From: Bryobacteraceae bacterium
GTDB lineage: Bacteria; Acidobacteriota; Terriglobia; Bryobacterales; Bryobacteraceae
Length of the DNA: 5,051 nucleotides
Reading direction: 5' to 3'
Assembly: GCA_014379815.1 (NCBI GenBank)
Contig: JACMLA010000626.1
Span: 1-5,051, forward strand
Shown here: positions 1-4,866 of the stretch, piece after piece
Layout: each line of letters starts with the position of its first letter
Position numbering within the stretch: the first letter of the stretch is position 1
The notes under the pieces: model-generated
What the model saw: the letters and a program-made list of their open reading frames with translations, nothing else
Told to the model about the DNA's origin: nothing
Database searches by the model: none
Position numbers and translations under genes: made by a program

Positions 1-914
1 GTGTTGACGTTGAAGCGCACCGGTCCGTTAGGTGAAGCTCCGGTGTTCGGCAGGAACGCGTATCCACCCTTGATGGCAACGTTGTTCAACTGGTTAGGAT
101 AAGCGCCAGTGGTGAACGTGAAGTTGTTCGGGTCCGCTGGATCCTTGGGAGCGATTCGCGCAAGTGCGTCTCCAGTGGCTTTGAAACCTGTGTCCGCAAG
201 AGGATTCACTTTGATCGCAGAACCCACCACAGTGTCGTTCAGGCTCTCAATCGTGTAGACAATCCCTTCTTTGCTGTCGTCCGCGCCGTCGAGTTTCCCC
301 GCGACCGGGAGAGACAGGAAGTTGGTAACGTACAGTGTCTCGTCCGTATCGTCTTCGTCGTCATCGTTGGTGATGGCCAAACCGCGCGGCTCGAGGCCGA
401 CACCGGTAATTACTTTCGAAACCGTATTGGTCGAAGTATTGATCACGCTGATACTGTTCGAGCGCGTGTTGGCAACGTAAAGCTTAGTGCCGTTTGGCGA
501 CATCACCAGCGAGTAAGGTTCGGTCCCTGCTCCGATCTGAATGGCATTGCGTGAGATGGCACCGTTAGCCAGGTTGATGTTCAGAACGCTTACAGTGCCG
601 CTGATGGTGTTGGCAACATAAGCCCTTCGTCCATCGGCAGAGAACGCTACGCCATTCGGCTCGTCGCCAACCGGCACTTCCGCGATTTTGCGATTGCGGT
701 CATTGCGGAGGTCGAAGAACGTGACAGTATCGTTATCCGGATTGGCGCTGATCAGGAACTGGTTATCGCTGGTCAATGCCAGAGGCTGAGACGACAGCGG
801 TCCGACGAATCGGTTGGCTGGATTTTGAGCAGACATCGGTGTTTGCCGTGTCAGCAGCAGGGCCGCGACGAACGCTGCCGAGAGTGAGATCTGAGCAATG
901 CGATGGGTTTTCAT
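1..914 (-). CDS. Exported YVTN/YncE-like beta-propeller protein (C-terminal part beyond the window)
   Basis: The minus-strand frame is open from ATG at 914 to the left edge, giving 304 residues without a stop. Residues 1-29 look like a Sec signal peptide: MKTHR, then an Ala/Leu-rich core, with likely cleavage near SAQ. The mature part carries propeller-blade repeats. FLISANPDNDTVTFFDL (53-69) is a divergent blade edge, RAYVANTISGTVSVLNI (97-113) and KLYVANTRSNSISVIN (144-159) are clear YVTN-type strands, and TLYVTN (193-198) is a fourth. SADGRRAYV and SPNGTKLYV are the usual blade turns. An acidic stretch at 184-192 (DDDEDDTDE) and a long irregular insertion (about 200-275) interrupt the blade spacing. 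Such propellers are non-enzymatic or lactonase-like; no catalytic assignment can be made. The start overlaps the upstream PEP-CTERM gene stop as ATGA, so the two genes are probably co-transcribed and translationally coupled. Propeller fold and export are fairly secure; function is unknown. Confidence 0.85.
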   Translation of the reverse strand, partial: MKTHRIAQISLSAAFVAALLLTRQTPMSAQNPANRFVGPLSSQPLALTSDNQFLISANPDNDTVTFFDLRNDRNRKIAEVPVGDEPNGVAFSADGRRAYVANTISGTVSVLNINLANGAISRNAIQIGAGTEPYSLVMSPNGTKLYVANTRSNSISVINTSTNTVSKVITGVGLEPRGLAITNDDDEDDTDETLYVTNFLSLPVAGKLDGADDSKEGIVYTIESLNDTVVGSAIKVNPLADTGFKATGDALARIAPKDPADPNNFTFTTGAYPNQLNNVAIKGGYAFLPNTGASPNGPVRFNVN

Positions 915-1498
915 GAACGCACTTCCTTCTTCTTCCGGCGTGAGCCGGCAAATGTCAACGCGGCCATTCCAGCCGCAATCAGGCCTACCGAAGCAGGCTC
1001 AGGAACGTTAGATACCTGCAGGAAACCAACGCCTAGTTCTCCCTGTGTGGGCACGATTGTTATCGAGTAAGAACCGGGAGTGAGGGTCAGCTTTGCGCTG
1101 CTGATTCCGGGTGTGGTTGCGCAAACCTGGGGGTCATCCAGGCAATCGACGCCGGGGGTAAAGGCAGATGTCAGGCCGAGGGAGACACCGTTGTTGAAAA
1201 TCTCAAACCGGGAGTCGGCAAGGAATGCGTCAGTTACGGTGAAAAATGCTCCGCGGGCGCCAACCGAAAACGTCCACGGTGGTGCGTCCAGGAACTCGCT
1301 TGGAGTGCCAAAAGAAGGGCCGCAGAAGCTGCCGTTAGGATCGTTAGGCTGGCAACCAGTTGCAGGAACGCCGGGTAGTTCGTAAGAAAATTCATACCAG
1401 GTGCCGAGAGAAATCGGACCCGCCGATAATTGGGAAACAAGCAATACTGCGCCGGCTAGTGCCAGTTGCAGACTGCGGGGAATGCGTGCCAGGAACAT
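911..1498 (-). CDS. PEP-CTERM sorting domain protein, 195 aa
   Basis: This is a small secreted protein predicted to be processed by an exosortase. Residues 1-26 form a signal peptide (MFLARIPRSL, then a hydrophobic core ending LSA). The mature part is Gly/Ser/Pro/aromatic-rich and probably all-beta. The C-terminus is a textbook PEP-CTERM signal: VPEPAS at 165-170, a hydrophobic helix at about 171-185, and the basic tail RRKKK at 187-191. By family knowledge an exosortase cleaves near the PEP motif, and the product goes to the surface or extracellular matrix; no exosortase gene is in this window. Four cysteines (49, 59, 119, 126) could form two disulphides. I chose the ATG at 1498 because GGAGA sits 7 nt upstream and the signal peptide then begins correctly. 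The frame extends to an ATG at 1555, but that adds a charged 19-residue leader and would place the start upstream of the likely promoter -10. The gene overlaps the downstream propeller gene by 4 nt. The specific function is unknown. Confidence 0.88.
   Translation of the reverse strand: MFLARIPRSLQLALAGAVLLVSQLSAGPISLGTWYEFSYELPGVPATGCQPNDPNGSFCGPSFGTPSEFLDAPPWTFSVGARGAFFTVTDAFLADSRFEIFNNGVSLGLTSAFTPGVDCLDDPQVCATTPGISSAKLTLTPGSYSITIVPTQGELGVGFLQVSNVPEPASVGLIAAGMAALTFAGSRRKKKEVRS
922..928 (-). promoter_or_regulatory. Ribosome binding site of the propeller gene, inside the PEP-CTERM gene
   Basis: On the minus strand AAGGAAG lies 7 nt before the ATG at 914. It is made from the codons for the basic tail (KKKEV) of the upstream protein. 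It supports ATG 914 as the true start and fits coupled translation across the ATGA overlap. Confidence 0.55.
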
Positions 1499-1505
1499 GC
1501 TGAAG

Positions 1506-1510
1506 TCTCC
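1506..1510 (-). promoter_or_regulatory. Ribosome binding site deciding the PEP-CTERM gene start
   Basis: GGAGA on the minus strand is followed by a 7-nt spacer and the ATG at 1498. It is the best Shine-Dalgarno match near any candidate start of this frame and favours the 195-residue product over the 214-residue one. Confidence 0.6.
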
Positions 1511-1526
1511 GCAAAACTTTGTTTGT

Positions 1527-1555
1527 CTTATGTTTCGGCGGTAGTGAGCCGCCAA
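1527..1555 (-). promoter_or_regulatory. Candidate sigma70-type promoter for the PEP-CTERM/propeller pair
   Basis: Read on the minus strand, TTGGCG (1555-1550, 4 of 6 matches to TTGACA), a 17-bp spacer and CATAAG (1532-1527, 4 of 6 matches to TATAAT) form a moderate promoter. Transcription would start near 1520, leaving a leader of about 20 nt that carries the GGAGA site. Both boxes are imperfect, so an activator may be needed, or the promoter may lie elsewhere in the 189-bp gap. Confidence 0.4.
1537..1553. repeat. Inverted repeat GGCGG-N7-CCGCC in the leftward promoter spacer
   Basis: GGCGG (1537-1541) and CCGCC (1549-1553) are perfect arms around 7 nt (TAGTGAG). The element covers most of the spacer and the inner part of the -35 box of the candidate leftward promoter, so it could be an operator. 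It lies upstream of the predicted transcription start, so it is unlikely to act as an RNA hairpin. Five-base GC-rich arms can occur by chance. Confidence 0.3.
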
Positions 1556-1600
1556 TGAGTGAAGTATGCGGCGAAGACCCCTTTGAAGTCGTTAGGGCCA

Positions 1601-1616
1601 TCTGAGACTTTTCTGA
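1601..1616. repeat. Short direct repeat TCTGA at 11-bp spacing
   Basis: TCTGA occurs at 1601-1605 and again at 1612-1616, one helical turn apart, between the two divergent promoters. OmpR-type winged helices often bind tandem half-sites spaced by about 10-11 bp, so this is a possible binding site for the neighbouring regulator. Five-base repeats are weak evidence on their own. Confidence 0.2.
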
Positions 1617-1635
1617 ATGGGATTTTTACAGCGCC

Positions 1636-1664
1636 TTCACCTTTCTTTGAGAAATCGCTATAAT
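1636..1664 (+). promoter_or_regulatory. Sigma70-like promoter of the winged-helix regulator gene
   Basis: A perfect -10 box TATAAT (1659-1664) is preceded by a 17-bp spacer and the -35 box TTCACC (1636-1641, 4 of 6 matches). Transcription would begin near 1671, giving a very short leader of about 17 nt that holds just the GGAGG ribosome binding site. This is the strongest promoter-like sequence in the window. Confidence 0.65.
1642..1654. promoter_or_regulatory. Inverted repeat TTTCT-N3-AGAAA between the -35 and -10 boxes (possible operator)
   Basis: TTTCT (1642-1646) and AGAAA (1650-1654) form a 13-bp symmetric element around TTG. It fits entirely within the spacer of the rightward promoter, where a bound repressor would block RNA polymerase. 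This would suit autoregulation by the gene it precedes, but OmpR-type winged helices more often use direct repeats, and AT-rich five-base arms are easily fortuitous. Confidence 0.3.
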
Positions 1665-1677
1665 CTGTTCAATCCTC

Positions 1678-1682
1678 GGAGG
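1678..1682 (+). promoter_or_regulatory. Ribosome binding site of the regulator gene
   Basis: GGAGG lies 5 nt before the ATG at 1688. The core Shine-Dalgarno sequence is perfect and fixes the start, agreeing with the winged-helix domain beginning about 8 residues into the protein. Confidence 0.75.
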
Positions 1683-1687
1683 CCCTC

Positions 1688-3349
1688 ATGAGCAGTGTTC
1701 AGGCATGGGCTTTCGGTCCGTTCGTCCTTGACGTGGCGGGCCGTCGACTGTTGCGGGATGGTAGTGAGATCCCGTTAACACCTAAGATGTTCGAGACCCT
1801 GTGTTTGCTGATTCACAATCAGGGCAGGGTTCTGTCGCGCCAGCAAATTCTTGACGCCGTCTGGCCTGACAGCATCGTCGAGGAGAACAATCTTTCGCAG
1901 AATATCTCCCAGCTTCGCAAGGCGTTGAGCTGCGAGAACTACATTGTTACTGTTCCGAAATACGGCTATCGCTTTAGCGCCAACGTAATACCTGCTCCGG
2001 TTTCGCTGGTGCCTGAAAAGACGAACGTGCCGGAAACGAAATACACCCGCAGCGGCGACATTAACATTGCGTGGCAGACCCTGGGGGAAGGCCCTATCGA
2101 CATCGTGTTCGTTATGGGGTGGATCTCCCATGTCGAGTACTTCTGGAAGGAACCTTCCTTTGCCGCCTTCCTGCGCAGACTGGCTTCTTTTTCCCGGCTG
2201 ATCCTTTTTGACAAGCGCGGCACTGGTCTTTCAGACCGTGTACCCGCGGCGCACATGCCGACGCTCGAGCAGCGCATGGAAGACGTGCGCATGGTGCTCC
2301 GGGCAGCAGGTTCCACTCGTGCTGTGATCGTTGGCGTCTCGGAAGGCGGTCCGATGTCGGCGCTGTTCGCAGCAACCTACCCGGAGGTGGCACGGGGGCT
2401 GGTGATGATCGGCAGTTACGCGCGAAGGCTGCGAGCTCCTGATTATCCCTGGGGCGTGAGCGAAGAGGAGCGGGAAGAATTTCTTACCGAGATCGAGACA
2501 GACTGGGGAGGTCCGGTAGGTCTGGAAGAACGGGCTCCCAGTAAAATCAATGACCCGCAATTCCGCGAGTGGTGGGCTACCTATCTCCGCATGTCGGCCA
2601 GTCCGGGTGCCGCATTGTCGATGACGCGAATGAACGCTCAGATCGATGTGCGCCACATCCTGCCAACCATCCGGGTACCGACTCTGGTGATTCATCGCAC
2701 CAGCGATCCCTGTTTGCGGGTTGAAGAAGGCCGGTATCTGGCCTCACGTATACCCGGCGCAAAATTCGTCGAGTTGCCCGGCGTCGACCACCTGCCTTTC
2801 GTGGGAGATCAGACGGCAATCCTGGACGAAATCCAGGCGTTTGTTTCCGGCCTCGGCAACGACACAGAATTCCAGCGCGTGCTCGCTACCGTCCTTTACA
2901 TTCGCAATCACAGGCTCACCAGAGACTGGGTGGATGCGGAGCAGGAGATTCGCTCCGACATTGACTGGTACGGCGGCCATAGTGTTCTTGTCGATCCTCG
3001 TGGCGCTGCGGCTGCCTTTGATGGGCCAGCAAGGGCCATTCGGTGTGCGGCTGCTCTGCTGCACAAGGCCTCGCAACGGCGGCTTCGGATCAGCATCGGC
3101 ATTCACACCGGCGAATGCGAGAAGCTGCGATCGGGGCAGGTCTCCGGCGTGGCTGTCGACATCACCGCGCGACTGGCTCATCTCGCTCCGGAAGGGGAGT
3201 CCCTGGTTTCCAGCACGGTGCGGGATTTGCTTGCTGGTTCGAGTTTTAACTTTGAAGCTCGGGGGCAGTTTACGTTCCGACAAGAACTTGGAGAATGGCG
3301 ACTCTTTCAAGTGGGGCCTGAGCAGGCTCTTGCTGCTCCGAACTATTAG
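1688..3349 (+). CDS. Winged-helix regulator fused to an alpha/beta hydrolase and a degenerate class III cyclase domain, 553 aa
   Basis: Three domains are visible. Residues 8-99 are an OmpR/CadC-type (Trans_reg_C) DNA-binding winged helix, with the LTPKMFETLCLL helix, GRVLSRQQILDAVW, a recognition helix around NNLSQNISQLRKAL, and the wing TVPKYGYRF. Residues about 120-388 are an alpha/beta hydrolase: nucleophile elbow GVSEGG with Ser218, acid Asp340 (HRTSDP) and His368 (GVDHLPF), so the triad is intact; a helical cap lies at about 255-320. Residues about 395-543 match the class III adenylate/guanylate cyclase domain often joined to such hydrolases (FDGPARAIRC, GIHTGE, STVRDLLAGS, GEWRLF). There the two metal-binding aspartates are replaced (Arg406 and Arg438), the adenine-selecting lysine is Leu434, and the first part is about a dozen residues short. 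Arg495 of the transition-state motif remains. Cyclase activity is therefore unlikely. No membrane segment or signal peptide is seen, so it is a cytoplasmic one-component regulator. It is divergent from the PEP-CTERM pair, a likely target by position. Domain calls are secure; ligand and targets are unknown. Confidence 0.9.
   Translation: MSSVQAWAFGPFVLDVAGRRLLRDGSEIPLTPKMFETLCLLIHNQGRVLSRQQILDAVWPDSIVEENNLSQNISQLRKALSCENYIVTVPKYGYRFSANVIPAPVSLVPEKTNVPETKYTRSGDINIAWQTLGEGPIDIVFVMGWISHVEYFWKEPSFAAFLRRLASFSRLILFDKRGTGLSDRVPAAHMPTLEQRMEDVRMVLRAAGSTRAVIVGVSEGGPMSALFAATYPEVARGLVMIGSYARRLRAPDYPWGVSEEEREEFLTEIETDWGGPVGLEERAPSKINDPQFREWWATYLRMSASPGAALSMTRMNAQIDVRHILPTIRVPTLVIHRTSDPCLRVEEGRYLASRIPGAKFVELPGVDHLPFVGDQTAILDEIQAFVSGLGNDTEFQRVLATVLYIRNHRLTRDWVDAEQEIRSDIDWYGGHSVLVDPRGAAAAFDGPARAIRCAAALLHKASQRRLRISIGIHTGECEKLRSGQVSGVAVDITARLAHLAPEGESLVSSTVRDLLAGSSFNFEARGQFTFRQELGEWRLFQVGPEQALAAPNY
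3320..3338. repeat. Inverted repeat at the 3' end of the regulator gene
   Basis: GAGCAG (3320-3325) and CTGCTC (3333-3338) are perfect 6-bp arms around 7 nt, inside the last codons of the regulator gene. A hairpin is possible, but no T-run follows on either strand, so it is not a standard intrinsic terminator. An alternative smaller stem (GCCT/AGGC, 3317-3327) competes with it. Confidence 0.25.
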
Positions 3350-3351
3350 GA

Positions 3352-4800
3352 TTACTGGAATTCCAGTGCGGTGACTACGCCGGTCGTGCCGTAGGTCTCG
3401 CTTGGGTCTCTTTCAAAATCGGCTTTTACCTTCCGCGGTTGGTTCAGCTCTCCACAGGCGAACTCTGTCCATGGGCCCCGCGCGTTGCGAAGCAATACGT
3501 TGTTCGGGTCGCGCACCAGCAGGAAGATATGTCCTTTATCGAACGAAATTCGCAGCCTCGCTCTGTCTCCCAGGCAGTCCACCTGCGTAAGCAAGCCTGA
3601 GACCTGCTGCTTGTTGACATCGGTTTTTGGCAACGCTTTTGGTGTTCTCACGATGACTTCCTCTTTCGTGAGAATCTGGTCGAGCAAATAGCGTGCTTCC
3701 GTTTTAGTGGGGCTTAGTGAGACAGCCTCGCGGAGCAGCGCAATCACACGATCGACGGGTCCGCGCGCCTCCCGAACTAGCAGGGCAAGGTGATAAGAGA
3801 CACGCCAGTCGCGGCTTCCCAGCGACATGGCCCTCTCATAATGTTGCTGCGCCAGTTGATCCTGCTTCCGTTGCAGAGCGACATCGCCTAACGCTGCTTC
3901 GATCGTTGGGTTCTGCGGATCACCAATGGTCTGAAGCAGAGCCTCGGCGGGATCGGGCCGGTGCAGCGCCAGCAATAAGTCCACCTGGGCGAGACAGGTA
4001 TCCATACTGGACAGGCGTTCCGCGACAGTTGTAAGCGGGAGCAAGACCGGGTCGGATGAAAGTCGTGCGGTGGAGTACTGTCTCCGGTCGATGTAGCTGA
4101 CGAGGGCCGCCTGGAGGGAGGAGACTGGGTAACGCAGAACTTGCTGCAACAGCTGTGCAGCATTGCCTGTACGGTAGCGTGGGTCGAAGTGCATCATGTG
4201 TATCAAGGCCCAGCTTTGGGCATAGAACAGACCCGACTTATCGCGCTCGTTGTACCAGGGAGAATTCTGTTCCACAGCGAACAGAGTCTCCAGATCGAGA
4301 AGCTTTTCTGCTCCAAGTGTCGTCAGGTGAACAGGTATGTCGGCACCTACCCGGAGTTGTCCTTTACGAATGTCCATGGTCGAGTAGAACTCGGCAAGAC
4401 CTTCGCTGAACCAGACAGGAAGCTCCGCTCCGGTGTGGTGTAGAAGAAGGTGGACGTACTCATGGAAAATGATTCGCGTCCACTCCGGACCGGCTATCTG
4501 CATCACGATGTAGTCGCGATCGGGTCCGGACTGATAGTACCCCGCTGCATTGTCTTTAGCTCGAAATAGCCGGTACGCCTCGACTGAGGAGAAAGCAAAG
4601 ACGCGGACGGGAAGTGGCTGCAGGCTTTCTCGTCCGGTGCCTTTGACAAACACACGGCGGAACTGTTCAAGCTGGCGCAGGATCGCAGCGCCTCGCTTTT
4701 CTCCGGCATCTGTCAGCAATTCAAAATGAGAGGACTGCAGACGATGCCAGGAAGGAGCTGCGAAACATGGAGTCAGGCACAGGAGTAGAATGATGGTCAT
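3352..4800 (-). CDS. Putative exported gluzincin metallopeptidase with TPR-like repeats, 482 aa
   Basis: The zinc site is HEYVH at residues 113-117 (H113, E114, H117), followed by LPVWFSEGLAEFYS, in which Glu133 is the likely third ligand. This pattern is characteristic of the peptidase-MA/DUF1570-like gluzincins. Residues 1-15 (MTIILLLCLTPCFAA) resemble a signal peptide, so the protein is probably exported. Residues about 263-376 are helical and TPR-like (ALGDVALQRKQDQLAQQHYERAMSLG; ALLREAVSLSP). Residues about 398-482 form a beta-rich C-terminal domain with cysteines in VDCLGDRARL and EFACGE; I recall similar tails on other acidobacterial proteins but know no function. Substrate is unknown. 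Start choice is uncertain. The frame extends to GTG at 4893 (513 aa), but that would overlap the divergent GAF gene and put 31 polar residues before the hydrophobic segment. The ATG at 4800 lacks a clear ribosome binding site and its signal peptide has no basic residue before the core, so the longer form is not excluded. Convergent with the regulator gene, 2 bp apart. Confidence 0.82.
   Translation of the reverse strand: MTIILLLCLTPCFAAPSWHRLQSSHFELLTDAGEKRGAAILRQLEQFRRVFVKGTGRESLQPLPVRVFAFSSVEAYRLFRAKDNAAGYYQSGPDRDYIVMQIAGPEWTRIIFHEYVHLLLHHTGAELPVWFSEGLAEFYSTMDIRKGQLRVGADIPVHLTTLGAEKLLDLETLFAVEQNSPWYNERDKSGLFYAQSWALIHMMHFDPRYRTGNAAQLLQQVLRYPVSSLQAALVSYIDRRQYSTARLSSDPVLLPLTTVAERLSSMDTCLAQVDLLLALHRPDPAEALLQTIGDPQNPTIEAALGDVALQRKQDQLAQQHYERAMSLGSRDWRVSYHLALLVREARGPVDRVIALLREAVSLSPTKTEARYLLDQILTKEEVIVRTPKALPKTDVNKQQVSGLLTQVDCLGDRARLRISFDKGHIFLLVRDPNNVLLRNARGPWTEFACGELNQPRKVKADFERDPSETYGTTGVVTALEFQ
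3354..3367. repeat. 14-bp perfect palindrome at the convergent gene junction
   Basis: ACTGGAATTCCAGT reads the same on both strands. It lies in the last codons of the peptidase gene and includes one base of its stop codon, 5 bp beyond the regulator stop. It may help separate two converging transcripts by forming a hairpin with an AATT loop, but there is no T-tract, so a terminator role is only a suggestion. A protein-binding site is equally possible. Confidence 0.4.
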
Positions 4801-4866
4801 CCAAAAATTCGATTGGATTCTGTTTGAACAACCCCTGTAGTGTTGGTTATGGCGACGTTGGCAATT
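4801..4866. promoter_or_regulatory. Short divergent intergenic region between peptidase and GAF genes
   Basis: These 66 bp must hold the start signals of both flanking genes if the chosen starts are right. Rightward, TTGGAT (4813-4818), a 17-bp spacer and TGTAGT (4836-4841) is a weak promoter candidate. No convincing leftward promoter or Shine-Dalgarno site is visible for either gene. The leftward promoter may instead lie within the GAF coding sequence. Confidence 0.3.

Noticed and set aside
271..480. Small plus-strand frame with a serine run
   Set aside because: It is antisense to the propeller coding sequence; the serine run is just the complement of the acidic codons.
1499..1555. N-terminal extension of the PEP-CTERM protein to ATG 1555
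   Set aside because: It adds a charged 19-residue segment before a normal signal peptide, would put the start upstream of the likely promoter -10, and ignores the well-placed GGAGA before ATG 1498.
2744..3310. 188-residue minus-strand frame opposite the cyclase-like domain
   Set aside because: No domain or motif, composition typical of antisense shadows, and the opposite strand is well explained.
3354..3367. Palindrome as a standard intrinsic terminator
   Set aside because: The stem is only about 5 bp with an AATT loop and no T-tract follows on either strand.
2721..3374. 217-residue open frame on the plus strand inside the regulator gene
   Set aside because: It lies in another frame of a gene with clear domain matches throughout, has Arg/Ser/Pro-rich low-information sequence and no recognisable motif. 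It is a shadow.
3717..4443. Several plus-strand frames opposite the peptidase gene
   Set aside because: Arg/Ala/Pro-rich antisense frames without motifs or ribosome binding sites; the minus strand encodes the zinc site and TPR-like region here.
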